A stretch of DNA of 64,000 nucleotides from Magnolia sinica (taxonomy: Eukaryota; Streptophyta; Magnoliopsida; Magnoliales; Magnoliaceae). Position numbers and translations under genes: made by a program. Below the pieces are notes generated by a model. That model was not told where the DNA came from. It saw nothing but the letters and a program-made list of their open reading frames with translations, and ran no database searches. The stretch is from the NCBI RefSeq assembly GCF_029962835.1, contig NC_080577.1:32098501-32162500 (forward strand), given 5' to 3'. Shown here one piece after another: positions 11,201-22,031 of the stretch. Position 1 is the first letter of the stretch. Each line of letters opens with the position of its first letter.

Positions 11201-14200
11201 TAGAAGTTGACTCAGCACTAAGCATTTGATAGAATTTGAAGTGAAATGTTAAAATATGTGGTTGTTTTTTCATTTTTATTTTATTTTATTTTTTCTATTT
11301 ACTTTCTAAAGTAAAATAAGAAACATTTGATGATTCTATTTAGTCGCTACTCGAGGGTTTTTTTTTTTTGGAAAATGCAATTTGACTTTGAAAACATAGC
11401 TTTAAGGTTATGTTTAGAATCAATAGGATTCTAAAGGATTTAACATGGTCAGATTTAAAAAGAAGTGTATGGATTCACAATTTTACTAACAAGAGGAGTG
11501 GGAACGAGGAATTGGTTAAGGTTGCTGACCAATAAGTTTCCCAAAATGACCACTTTCAATATCTTGGGTTGATAATTCATGAGAGTGGATAGATTAAGAA
11601 GGATGCTGCCCATAGAATTCAAGCGAGAGAAGAAATGGAGACGTGCCTTTCAAGTTTAATGTGATCGTTGTGTACCACTCAAACTGAAAGGGAAATTTTT
11701 TAGGAGGGATTCTTAAGAATCAAAAGGATTTAACTTGGTTGGTTAAACGAAGTATATGAATTTGTAATTTTAGTAACAAGAGGAGTGAGAACGAGGAATT
11801 GGTTAAGAAGGATGCTGCCCATAGAATTCAATCGAGGGAAGAAATGGAAACGTGCCTTTCGAGTTTAATGAGATCGTTATGTACCACTCAAACTGAAGGG
11901 GAAATTTTATAGGAGGGTTTCTTTAGAATCAAAAGGATTTAACAGTCGGATTAAAACAAAGTATATGAATTTGCAATTTAGTAATAAGAGGAGTCAGAAC
12001 GAGGAATTGATTAAGATTGCTGACCAAGAAGTTTCCCAAACTGACCACTTTCAATATCTTGGGTTGATAATTCATGAAAGTGGAGAGATTAAGTAGGATG
12101 CTGCCCATGGAATTCAAGCGAGGTGGAAGAAATAGAGATGTGCCTTTGGAGTTTAATGTGATCGTCATGTACCGTTCGAACTGAAAGGGAAATTTTGTAG
12201 GATGGCTATAAGACCAGCCACGCTTTATTTGACAGTCGGATTAAAACAAAGTATATGAATTTGCAATTTAGTAATAAGAGGAGTCAGAATGAGGAATTGA
12301 TTAAGATTGCTGACCAAGAAGTTTCCCAAACTGACCACTTTCAATATCTTGGGTTGATAATTCATGAAAGTGGAGAGATTAAGTAGGATGCTGCCCATGG
12401 AATTCAAGTGAGGTGGAAGAAATAGAGATGTGCCTTCAGAGTTTAATGTGATCGTCATGTACCGCTTGAACTGAAAGGGAAAATTTGTAGGATGGCTATA
12501 AGACCAGCCGCGCTTTATTTGACAGAATGTTAGGTATTTAAGGAAGAACATGTTCATAGGATAGCTAAAATAAGGATGTTGAGATGGATGAGGGAAAGAT
12601 AAGGATGCTGCCCATAGAATCCAAGTGAGGTGGAAGAAATAGAGATGTGCCCTTGGAGTTTAATGTGATTGTCATGTACCACTCGAACTGAAAGGGAAAT
12701 TTTGTAGGATGGCTATAAGACCATCCACGCTTTATTTGACAGAATGTCAGGTAGTTAAGGAATAACATGTTCACAGGATAGCTAAAATAAGGATGCCGAG
12801 ATGGACGATGGAAAGATAAGGAAGGCTAGAATTAGAAATGAATGCATTAGAGGGAATTCAGGAGTAACCAATAGGTAATATGATGAGGGAAAGTAGACTT
12901 GGATGGTTTGGTCATGTGCAACAAAGACCAAGAACCACACAGGTTAGGAGTGAGTTGGTACAAGTTGAAGGCTCTAAAAGGGCAAGTTGAAGGCTCTAAA
13001 AGGATGCGGATGTAGGTAGTAAGAAAATACTTGATGACCTATGGTCCAACTAAAGTTATGGCTCTTGATAGAGTGGAATGGTGGAAGAGGATTCATGTAG
13101 TTGAGATAATTATGACGACGTCGACGGAGTGAGAATGTAAACATTCTGTTCAATCAATAGTAGATGGAAAAATTAATGGTGTTTCCAAGTATTCATAGTG
13201 AAGATGTAGTCCTGAAATTGCAGTTATGTTCCTTCCGAGTCCAACTTGAAGAGTAACATGGTTGTAAGTTTGACATAGATCATCATTATGAATGCTAGGG
13301 AAGCAAACTAAAATTTCCCTTCTTTTTTTTTTTTTTTACCCCTCCATTGTTTTAAATTCACTTGTGCATCCAAACACACCCTAAATGTTGGAGTCGTATT
13401 CCTTTTTCTCAAGTATCAGTAATGCAGGGGCATTTTCACACTAGGCTTGAGTGGGGTTGCCTGTGGGATGCAGGGGCACACTCGGGGTGGGCGGCCTGTG
13501 TGAGGCGGGTGGCTCGTGTGAGGCGGTACCCATGTGATTTGGGGCCCACAAGGGGGGTTTGGCCGAGGTCTTAATCCGTGCGATGTGGGGCTTGGGCTAT
13601 GAGATAAAGGGATTAATTCGCCATGCTTTAACTGTTCGAGCTTTTAGAGCAAGTGGTTAATTGTCCTACATCAAATTGGTATCAGAGCGGGAGGTCTCGT
13701 GTTCGAGACTCATCATCGGAGGTGATTAATGTAGGGGCATTTTCACACCGGGCTTGAGTGGGGTTGCCTGTGGGATGCAGGGGCACACTTGGGGTGGGCG
13801 GCCCGTGTGAGGTGATACCCATGTGATTTGGGGCCCACAAGGGGGGTTTTGCCAAGGTCTTAATCCATGCAATGTGGGGCCTGGGCTATGAGACAAAGGG
13901 ATTAATTCGCCATGCTCTAATAGTTCGAGCTTTTAGAACAAGTGGTTAATTGTCCTACATCAAATGAAGTTGCAAGTTGGACCCCAGATCATCACTATGA
14001 AATGCTAAGGAGGCAAATTACAAAATTTCCCGCTGTATTACAAATTTACAATTCACTTGTGCAACCAAACACACTGAAACGTGTTGGATTTGAGTTCCCT
14101 TTTCTTAACAGTGAGATTGCAACTTGGACCCAGGTCATCACTCCCTGCTATGTTACAGTTTACTTGTGTATCTGAACACACCCTAAATGTTGGATTTGAA

Positions 14201-14602
14201 TTCCCATTTCTTAACAATGAGATTGCAAGTTGGACACTGTATCATCAATATGATGCTATGGAAGTAAATCACAATTTGTTCTCCCCCCCATTGTATTACA
14301 ATTCACTTGTGCATTCAAACGCATCCTAAATGTTGGATTTGAATTCCCTTCTCTTAACAATGATGAAAAGGTGTCTGAAATTGCTGCTCAAATACTATGG
14401 TTGTTGGTTTGAGATTTAACAAAATTGGCTTTTGGGTTTTGGTATGTTGTGATGTTGCAAAAGAATTATTTCATTCGTACAATATGAGTGCTTGCTTGTG
14501 GTCCATTTCTTTTAATCGTAGTAGCCCTTTGTGCAGGAGGAAGGGGACACTGATTCCCATTTCAGTCTTAAATGCATGCGGCCATGCAAGAGACCTGCTT
14601 AA
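4455..14602 (+). CDS. CRY2: Cryptochrome 2 (blue-light receptor), five coding exons
   Basis: CDS = 4455-4767, 5810-6031, 7581-8287, 9568-10269, 14537-14602; every intron is GT..AG and the join is 2010 nt, 669 aa plus stop. Plant CRY2 is a nuclear flavoprotein that binds FAD through a photolyase-like domain and, in blue light, oligomerises and controls CIB/COP1-SPA signalling, flowering and de-etiolation. The photolyase N-domain begins at VVWFRRDLRIEDNP. The FAD-binding domain includes WRQGRTGYPLVDAGMRELW, W371 and W394 (with W318 the likely electron-transfer triad) and D384 in the DADLE motif. The C-terminal tail keeps the DAS order: DQRVP (about aa 533), an acidic KDDED stretch (about 576) and STAES (about 583). 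FNFPFTHE and SCSIEELGLENE favour CRY2 over CRY1. Arabidopsis CRY2 has 612 aa; the extra length is in the tail. The start at 4455 is the first ATG in frame. The last exon encodes only 21 residues behind a 4.27-kb intron. No frameshift or internal stop, so the gene looks functional. Confidence 0.95.
4955..5528. repeat. 285-bp tandem duplication with (ATT)n inside CRY2 intron 1
   Basis: The block containing CCTAGCTGTTTATACTTGC, CCCGAATCTGTTGTTGC and ATCAGTCGTGTCATTGTG occurs at about 4983 and again 285 bp later. Each copy ends in an ATT microsatellite, about 16 units at 5172-5219 in the first and shorter near 5478-5500 in the second. The isoleucine-rich open frame here is the translated microsatellite, not a protein. 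Confidence 0.85.
6032..7580. other. CRY2 intron 2, no recognised element
   Basis: The donor is GCTG|GTAAGT at 6031/6032 and the acceptor GGCAG ends at 7580. The intron is AT-rich; around 7020-7260 it has TGGGTTGGGT-like runs on both strands, perhaps a decayed repeat. No coding frame or RNA gene is supported. Confidence 0.6.
8716..9114. mobile_element. Long-TIR MITE in CRY2 intron 3
   Basis: About 400 bp. The left end (AGTTCCTTATTTGTTCTGAA, then AGATGTGGGGCCCATGG and TTGGTCTATCCAAG) returns inverted at the right end (CTTGGATAGACCAACC, CCATGGGCCCCACATCT, then TTCAGAATGAATAGGGAACT). TIRs are about 95 bp. A clean target-site duplication was not found, so the superfamily is uncertain. It lies wholly inside intron 3 (8288-9567) and leaves the splice sites intact. 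Confidence 0.7.
10534..10955. mobile_element. Fold-back element in CRY2 intron 4
   Basis: The left end (GGGTTTTGCTAAAG, then CCCAAAGTTTTAAATGACAC) is matched inverted by the right end (GTGTCATTCAAAGGTTTGGG ... GCTAGTGAAACCC). Flanks TTTAGACTT and TTTAAATTT agree at 7 of 9 positions and may be a decayed 9-bp duplication, which would point to Mutator. Non-coding. Confidence 0.55.
11430..13135 (+). repeat. Tandemly amplified LINE reverse-transcriptase 3' fragment in CRY2 intron 4
   Basis: Translations on the + strand give pieces of the conserved C-terminal part of plant LINE ORF2: TDHFQYLGLIIHESGEIK, ELKGKFCRMAIRPATLYLTE, HRIAKIRMLRWM, and LGWFGHVQQRP near 12890. Stops and frameshifts break all of it. 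The same segment recurs about five times: near 11450, 11755 (internally deleted), 11942, 12232 and 12560. The copies at 11942 and 12232 are nearly identical with a 290-bp period; a further 218-bp period joins 12557 to 12775. Known: LINE ORF2 carries endonuclease and reverse transcriptase. Here only the 3' end is present, so it is dead and was amplified after insertion. Confidence 0.8.
13236..14370. repeat. Degenerate tandem repeat array, units of about 110-145 bp, in CRY2 intron 4
   Basis: Units contain GTTGGATTTGAATTCCC, then GAGATTGCAAGTTGGAC, then ATCATCA...ATGCTA, then ACAATTCACTTGTGCA...AAACACACCCTAAAT. Unit starts lie near 13388, 14079, 14189 and 14333, with a weaker one near 13236. The unit starting at 13388 is interrupted by the TRIM at 13423-13962, so the array predates that insertion. 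Confidence 0.7.
13423..13962 (+). mobile_element. TRIM (miniature LTR retrotransposon) in CRY2 intron 4
   Basis: Two direct repeats, 13423-13673 and 13730-13962, begin TGCAGGGGC/TGTAGGGGC and end TTGTCCTACATCA, with short inverted ends TGTAGG/CCTACA. Between them are only about 56 bp. That interior starts with TGGTATCAGAGC (13677-13688), the primer-binding site for plant initiator-Met tRNA, and ends with a purine-rich GGAGGTGATTAA next to the second LTR. LTR1 has about 18 extra bases from a small internal duplication. There is no coding capacity, as expected of TRIM/SMART elements, which move with proteins from other elements. The target-site duplication is not clean. Confidence 0.85.
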
Positions 14603-15080
14603 TCCTTTTGAATGGAACTGGTAGGCAAGTTTGTATGGGCTGCACTATGTTGGGTGATTTGATTTTCTCGTGTGATTCGTATGTATGAGATCTGAATGCA
14701 TCATCAAGTAAGCTGTACGTAAATGGGCTGTATCGCAAATGTCGCGCAGATCTCTATAGAGAAGTACTTCTGGGAAATAATTGAATTCGCTTTGATACCT
14801 TCCTATTCAAGGGTTATGAGGTCCATTTTGTATGAATTTTGGGATATGAACCATCCAAAGTAGGGCTTTCCTGATGATCAGTTAGGATCTTGTGTACGCT
14901 TGCCATGCGTATGAAAAGTGGGTCATTGACAAGTTAAGTGAAAGGCAGTGAAAAAAAAATCAAGGTTTTCTTTGTTTGTATAAATCGCACGTGTTACTCT
15001 AATTTTAAGCTTCTCCTGTTTCCTATTTGTAGGCAATTTCATGTTGGATTTACTTATGGGTGGTTAATACGATGTAAACC
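14603..15080 (+). other. CRY2 3' flank / probable 3'UTR
   Basis: This follows the TAA at 14600-14602. No coding frame was seen. The transcript end was not located; no clear AATAAA was found close to the stop. Confidence 0.4.
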
Positions 15081-15089
15081 TTTTTTTTT

Positions 15090-15395
15090 TAATGTATAAA
15101 AATCTTCTTTGTTGTCACGAGTTATCTACAGGCATCCATTATGGACATACATATGTGTACCTAACGATCCATTGACATGTGTTTTGCTAACTTAGTTTTT
15201 ATTTTTTTTGTAAGCGTTGCATTAATTATTTTATTTTATTTATTTATTTATTTTTTTAATGTATAAAAATCTTCTTCGTTGTCACGACTTCTCTGCAGGC
15301 ATCCATTATGGACATACATGCGTACCTAACGATCCATTGACATGTGTTTTGCTAACTTAGTTTTTATTTTTTTTGTAAGCGCTGCATTAAAAAAA
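15090..15395. repeat. Two-copy tandem repeat, period 167 bp
   Basis: The block starting AATGTATAAAAATCTTCTT and ending TTTTGTAAGCGYTGCATTAA occurs at 15091 and 15258, nearly identical. T-rich and ATTT-rich runs separate the copies. The second copy abuts the Copia 5' LTR. Confidence 0.85.
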
Positions 15396-15398
15396 TTT

Positions 15399-16109
15399 GT
15401 TTTTTAAAGTCCCACATTGGAAGTGAAAATGTGGTTGATATAGGATCTTTCTTGTATAGTTAGTACTTAAAATTTTACTAAATGGTGGTTTAGTAAGGTG
15501 TGAAGCACTTGCACGTGCAGGCAATGGGTTGTAGGGTTGTTTGGGTGCATTGTGGTGCTTTAGTGGCACACTTAACACTTGGCACGCCACACCCCACAAG
15601 AGGGGTTGGGCTGGGCTATTGGGCCTCCATCATGACTCAACTCTTTTCTAGATGGACCTATACGTTGGGCCTTAAGCTTGATGAGGTAGATGCAAGGTCA
15701 TCAATCTCTAAGCGCACTTGGGTAAGCTAAAGGGTCTCTTGACCTAGAAGCATCTAACAGTCACTGCGGTGAAACTATGCATTTTATCAATTGCATGGTT
15801 AATCTCCTTCTATAAGAACAGGTGGAGATAGGTGCTTGGACTATTTATACGTACGTTTCCTTGTTTTCTATTCATTTTGGGCATCTAGAGATAAGGTCAA
15901 GTACTGTGTAGTCGTTGAGTAGTGCAAGCTTACTGAAAGATTGGATTAAGTCAAGCTTATTTGAATCTCAGAGGTAGTATGGTTGAATTCCTTGTATAAT
16001 TGGGAGGCATCGACTATCTTCAAGAAGCATATAGTGATATGGACCTTGAAGCTACTCTTGACATTCTATAAGTGTAAGGACGTTTTTGTATTTTCTTTTC
16101 TACAAATTT
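15399..16109 (+). repeat. Copia 5' LTR
   Basis: It matches the 3' LTR throughout: AAAGTCCCACATTG, CATTGTGGTGCTTTA, CATCATGACYCAACTCTTTT, GCTTGATGAGGTAGATG, GGGTCTCTTGACCTA, CTCCTTCTATAAGAACAG. The primer-binding site downstream is not recognisable. Confidence 0.8.
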
Positions 16110-16125
16110 AAGATATACTGCCGCA

Positions 16126-19100
16126 ATGTCTTTTGTTACTCCAATTACCCTTATTGACTTGGCCCAAATTGAGATCAATCGTTTTGATGGAAAGAACTTC
16201 ATTGTTGGGAACAAAAGACAGTTTTTGCTCAAACAAATCAAAATTGCTTATGTTTTCTCTCAGGGCTATCCTACTGTTCCCAATGTTCTCAGTTTTGGAT
16301 GAGGTAGTTCTTGCCGCCAATGATTAGGTATAGAAATGGACTGATGATGATTACATATGTCCAAACAATATTTTAAACTCTGACAATCTATATGATTAAT
16401 ACTCTATGATCAATACTTGAATAAAGAGAAATCTGTTGAAACTTTCAAAACAGTCTTTATGGCTGAAAAATCAAGAACAAAGAAAGTTTCAAGTTGCAAA
16501 CTACTTTGAATACAAATTATTGATGAAAAAGCAATTTTAGATAAAGTTCAAGAACTAAAGAAATTTGTTTATTCTATCTCATCGGTTGGGATGGTGCTTG
16601 ATGAAAGAAAAGTGTTATAATTTCTAAGTTTCTCCTTTTGTGGAAGGACCATCAAACCAAACTCATGCATAAAAAGGAAGATTGCCTCTTGAACAACTCT
16701 ATCACTTGTGGATTGATGAGAAATCCTGCCGTCGTGAGAATAAGGAAGCGCTAGTGGTGAAGACTTATGTGATTAAATAAGAACCTGATGGTAAAATGGC
16801 ACACATGAAGAAGGGAAAATGATTAGAAATGAGAGAAGAATGTGGAATGTTATGTATATGGAAAGCGTGGTCACTTAGCTCGCCAATGTTGATAGCGAAA
16901 AGTTGAAAAAAATGCAAAAAGGTAGAAAGACGAGAACGTTGAAAATTTTGTGGCAGTGATCACCAAGGTCAATAAGGTGGCGAATTGACACAGGAGCCAC
17001 CTGTCATACATGCAGCGATAAAAATATATTCACCTCTTACGAGCTAGTGGAAAAGGATATGAACATGTTCATGGGTATTTTCTCATCCAAGATAGTTGGG
17101 GAAAGTGTTTGTTGAGCTGAAATTCACCTCGGGAAAGAGCTTGTCTCTTTAAGAAGATTGCATGTTCCTAACTTCAACAAGAACCCCGTTTTGGGTGCAC
17201 TATTAAGCTGGCATGGTTTCAAAATGGTTTTTGAATCTAACAAATTTATACTCGCCAAGTGCTTTTTGTTGGAAAAGGCTATGCCATATCTGAAATGTTT
17301 AAACTTAATATTGCAAATAAAAATTATGTTGTTTCTACCTGTCTTAGTCTCTTGATTTATGTCATGGTAGACTAGGCCATATAAACTTCAAATTTATTCG
17401 AACTATGTCTAATTTAAGATTGATCACATTGAAAAATGTATTGCCTATAATAAATGTAAAATAACAAGAACCTTGTTTAACAGTGTGGAACGATCTTTGG
17501 AAATTGTTGACCTTATATAAAATGATATATCTGAAATGAGTGGTACTTAGTCTAGAAGGGGAAACCGCTATTTCATCACCTTTATAGATGATGCTTCTAG
17601 ATACACTTTCATTTATCTATTTAGAATTAAAGGTGAAGCTTATGAGAAATTTTAAGCCTTTAAGGTCGAAGTAGAAAACATCCGTGAAATCAAAATTAAG
17701 ACTCTTAGAACAAACAAATGAGAATATATAAAAAACTGGATTTGAGAATTTTCTAGAAAAAGAAAGAACTCATTATTAAATGACCGTTGCATATACACCA
17801 CAATAGAATGGAGTAGTTGAAAAGAAAAAACAAAACCCCGATTAAAATAGTTAATACTATGTTGGTTAGCTTTAGGTGTATTACTTCACTTATGTAGAGA
17901 AGTTCTCTTATCTGTTTACCCAATACTGAATAGGGTCCCCTACAAAAATTAAGCATAACTAACTCCTTATAAACTATGACAATGAAGAAATCACGCCTAA
18001 ACTATTTAAAAGTCTGGAGTTGCTTTGCTCAAGTTAAAATTACAACCTGCATAATCCAAAGGTGGGTCAAAGAGGGATTGACTGTGCATTTATAGGATAC
18101 TCCATGACTATGAAAACCTATAGATTTCTCAATCCCGAAAGTCCTAGTTCTCGTATTATAGTAGTTAGTGTATAATTTTTTGAGCACATTTTTCCATTTA
18201 TTAGAAATTTAGATGTAGTGAGGGTTGATGTCATCAATAATTAGAAAAGAAATGAACCCACTGACCCTGAAATCTTCAAACAGAAGTAAAAGAAATATGA
18301 TTTTAAGGGACTTTGGTTCTGACTTCATTTGTTTAGTTGAGAAGGATCTCACCTCATATGCTGAAGTAACATCTTTCCATGATGCTGCTTTATGGAGAGA
18401 AGCAGTATGAGTTGAAATGCATTCCATTTCATCTAACAACACCTTACACTTGTGGACCTTCCACATGGATTCAAACCTATAAATGGATATTTCCAAAAAA
18501 GTTTATTTAGTAGGGAAAGTATTCAAACAACAAGAAAGAATATATTTCTTTAACACTTATGCTCCAATAACTGGAAATGCAATTATTAGAATGATGATTG
18601 CTTTAGCCCCAATTGATAACTTGATTATCCATCAAATGGATTCAGAACTACTTTCCTTTACCTTGAAAAAGAGATTTATATGGAACAATAAGAAAGATTT
18701 GTCTTTTATGATAATAAGAAAAAAGTTTGCAAATTGCTTTAATCTCTTTACGAGCTCAGTGAGCACCTAAACAATGGGGTAATAAATTTTAGAAAGTTTT
18801 GTTAGCTGATGAATACAAAATCGATAACCGTGACATGTGTGTTTACAGTAGGTTTAAAAATAATTCTTGTGTCATCATGTCTTTATGTTGATTTTTGTTT
18901 GCACAAATACTCATTAATGAAATATAGATGTTTCTTTCTAAAAAATTTAATATGAAAGACCTGAACAAATGTGGTTTTATGAATTAAAAACATAAGCTGG
19001 TATTTCTCTTATATAATAAAAATATATTGAGAAAGTTCTAAATAAAGGTTCAATCAATTAAACTGTATACCTGCTCCTACACATTATGATTCTAGCATTA

Positions 19101-19800
19101 AGCTAACGAAGAATGAAGGAAAATGTATTGCTTAACTTGAGTATTTTCAGATTATCGGCAGTCTCAGGTATGCCATGTACTGCAACAAGGTTTGATATGG
19201 CCTATTAAGTATGAAAATTAAGCAGATACACTGGTAACTTAAAAGATCATTTGAAAGCATTGGTCAAAGTTTTTAAGATATGTAAAGGGTAAAATGTACT
19301 ATGGGTTGGATTATGAGAGAGATCCTGCTGAAATTGAAGGATACAACAATGCAATTTGGAATATGGATCCAGATGAATCTAAATCAGTTACAGTCTGGAT
19401 CTTTGCCTTAGGAGGTGGAGCAATCTTCTAGAAGTCTGAAAAGCAAATGTGCATGCTTCATTTCTCTATAAAATTTGAGTTTTTAGCTCTCTCATTTATG
19501 GGAAAGGAAGCTGAGTGGATTAAGAATGTATTGGTAAATGTAATGTAACAACATGAAGCAATCTTAGTTGGTAATCTCACTGTACTCTGGTAATCAAGCA
19601 GCTATGCTAAAATCATACAGTGAAAAATACAATGAAAATCCAAACAAATTCATTTAAAGCACAATGATGTGAAGGAACTTATCACTGATGGCACCATTGC
19701 TATTCAATATATAAGATTAAAGGAAATTTTGATAGATCCTTTATCGAAGTGTCTAAGCAGAGATCTGATAATTTTCTAACATAAGGGAATGAATTGAAGA
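16126..19800 (+). pseudogene. Copia gag-pol pseudogene
   Basis: A gag-like start near 16126 (ITLIDLAQIEINRFDGKNF) is followed by a CCHC zinc knuckle at 16848-16889, where the second Cys is Tyr (C-Y-V-Y...H...C). The protease has the active-site motif IDTGATCHTC (Asp codon 16987). The GAG-pre-integrase part reads LCHGRLGHINF near 17360. The integrase core has RGNRYFITFIDDASRYTF near 17555 and TVAYTPQ*NGVVE near 17780, with the stop replacing Gln. Reverse transcriptase covers about 18390-19100 (FFNTYAPITG, IHQMD) and its catalytic motif reads YVDF near 18884 where YVDD is normal. RNase H at about 19260-19780 includes GYNNAIWNMDPDESKS and ends IDPLSKCLS. Many stops show it is inactive. Confidence 0.88.
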
Positions 19801-20450
19801 CCTATAACTAAATTATGCTTGGAGGAAACTTGACCAAATAATCTTTATCTCGTTTAATCGGAAAAACTAACCAAATAAACAACTGTTTGGAAGCAATATT
19901 TTATAATTTTTTTCTAACCCCCTTTTCTATGATAGTGCTGGTGTCTTGTAAAGCACTAGCTTAAGATTCATAATCTTTTAATGAGTAAATATGAGACCAT
20001 CTTTGCATGACTCATCTTATTGTTGAAACTAGTCACTTCTATAAGATACGGGCCATCTCTAGAGCACTAGTCACTTTCTATAAGATACGGGTCACTTTCT
20101 ATAAGATAGGGGCCATCTCTAGAGCACTCGGTGATATTGGGACTAGGCATAGACTTTAAAGTGCCGAGCTGAGAGTATATTAACCAATCCAGGTTTTTTT
20201 TTTTTTGGTGTATGTGATATTAGTTCGGTTGATCTATAAGAGTACTTAATTCAAGGTTTCTTCGGTAAAGATCTTTGATAAATTTTAACGTTTATGTACT
20301 ATACTTGATGGGTCAAGTTCAAAAAGGCATTATCATTTATGCATAATAATTATTATAGATGGCACAATAACCGTTTTTAATTTTAAAAAAGTTAAGGATT
20401 GTTAACTTAGTTTTTTAAATTTCTATACATGAGCATTGCTTTGGAAACTT

Positions 20451-21330
20451 ATTTTTCAAAGTCTCACATTGAAAAAGTAAAGTTGAAATGTGGTTTATAT
20501 AGTATCATTCCTATATAGCTATTACTTAAGATTTCACTAAGAAAATGGCAGTCTAGTGAGGTACGGAGCACTGAGTGCACATGTGCGTGGACTATAGGGC
20601 TGCTTGGGCGCGTTGTGGTGCTTTACTAGCTCACTTGGCACTTAGCACTTGGCATCGGGGCTAGGTTACACTGCACCGTGCTATTGGGCCTGCATCATGA
20701 CCCAACTCTTTTCTAGATATATCTATCAGTTGGGCCTCAAGCTTGATGAGGTAGATGAAAGGTCATCAATCTCTAAGCCCACCTGGGTAAGCTGAAGGGT
20801 CTCTTGACCTAAAAGCATTTAACAGGCACTACATTAGAATTTAGCATTTTTATTAGTTGCATAGGTAATCTCCTTCTATAAGAACAGATAGAGATGGGCT
20901 TGAATTACTTCAACTTACATTTCCTTCTTTTCTACTCGTTTTGGGCATCTAGAGTTGAGGTCAAGTACCGTATCTTTGTTGGGTAGTGCAAGCTCATTGG
21001 AAGATTGGATTGAGCTTGGCTTAATTAAATTCCAAGGGCAGTGTAGCCAAATCCCTTTTATAATTGAGAGGCTTCAATTATCTTTAAGAAGTATACAGTG
21101 GTTAGTGCCTTTAAGCTACTCTTGCTCTTGCGGGGGTGGTAGACTCTCCGGAGTTTCAACACCTGGTCAAGGGTTCGAGTATCCATGGTGAAAGCCCACT
21201 ATGGCGTGAGTGTGTGGGGTGTGTAAATAATAATAATAATAAAAAAAAAAATAATAATAAAAAAAAATGGCTACTCTTGAAATTCTGTAAGTACGTTTTC
21301 CAATTTTATTTCCAAAATTTGTGTTAAGTC
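20451..21330 (+). repeat. Copia 3' LTR, interrupted by a SINE
   Basis: It is homologous to 15399-16109 but about 155 bp longer because of the SINE and duplicated target at 21125-21279. The rest aligns end to end, up to the AATTTGTGTTAAGT-like end. Confidence 0.8.
21125..21269 (+). mobile_element. SINE inserted in the Copia 3' LTR
   Basis: A 145-bp insert is flanked by perfect 10-bp duplications GCTACTCTTG (21115-21124 and 21270-21279), and the 5' LTR shows the empty site (GCTACTCTTGACATTC). The insert has a Pol III box A-like TGGTAGACTCT near 21137, a box B GGTTCGAGTATCC near 21171, and a 3' tail of AAT/A repeats. Those are the hallmarks of a tRNA-derived SINE. A relative lies on the minus strand at 30280-30368. 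It is younger than the Copia insertion. Confidence 0.88.
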
Positions 21331-21972
21331 ACTTAAATGATTCATGATACTCGATACATTCACCTAATGGCCATTGCACATATTGGCTTCTATCATTCAC
21401 TTATCATGCATACATGGATACAAACACTTTTTATGTTTACATGTGCGTGCTGTACAGGCATGCATGATCACATGTATATATAGCATCAATATGCCTGTCT
21501 AGTGTCTACAAGACTATGACGGAATGGATGAACTATTCATCCTTGCATGCATACAGACATAAAAACACATAGATGATATGTACATATGCCTTTGGACACA
21601 CACACACATGCATTCATGGTTGCATGCACATGCTATGTATGGAGGCATTCATAATCACCTTTATCTAGGGGTGCACATGGAATCAGTAGAACCGTGGAAC
21701 CGGACTGGAACCGACCAAACCATACGGTTCGGTCCAATTCTAGAGTGCACCAGTTCCAGTTCTGGTTCCAAAATTCGAAGAACCGAGTAGTTCGGTTTGG
21801 TTCTCAGTTTGGGGTATGTAGAACTGAATCATGAACCGATCCATAGAACTAAACCAAACCGTGGATCTGAACCTGGAACTGAATTATATATTAAAAAAAA
21901 ACCTCTAATCCCCTTCACCTCACTCTTCACGCCACCCCTGTTGTTGTGGCTGCCCCCAATCCTCATCCATTC

Positions 21973-21973
<1 letters not shown>

Positions 21974-22003
<30 letters not shown>

Positions 22004-22019
22004 TCTCTCTCTCTCTCTT
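21974..22019. repeat. (CT)n microsatellite
   Basis: An almost uninterrupted CT dinucleotide run with one CC interruption. Confidence 0.95.
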
Positions 22020-22031
22020 GCCATTCACTAC

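Larger units (their letters stand above)
15399..21330 (+). mobile_element. Decayed Ty1/Copia retrotransposon
   Basis: Two diverged LTRs (about 15399-16109 and 20451-21330) enclose a pol region in the order protease, integrase, reverse transcriptase, RNase H, which is diagnostic of Copia. All frames carry stops and frameshifts, and some key residues are changed, so it is dead. It lies less than 1 kb downstream of CRY2 in the same orientation. LTR divergence points to an old insertion. Boundaries are good to roughly 10-20 bases; no convincing target-site duplication was found. Confidence 0.9.

Noticed and set aside
11929..12774. Repeated minus-strand frames of 70-110 codons that resemble one another
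   Set aside because: They resemble each other only because the LINE fragment is tandemly duplicated; the conserved reading is on the + strand.
13674..13729. Coding or tRNA content in the TRIM interior
   Set aside because: Only 56 bp; the GTTCGAGACTC motif follows the primer-binding site and is not a tRNA gene.
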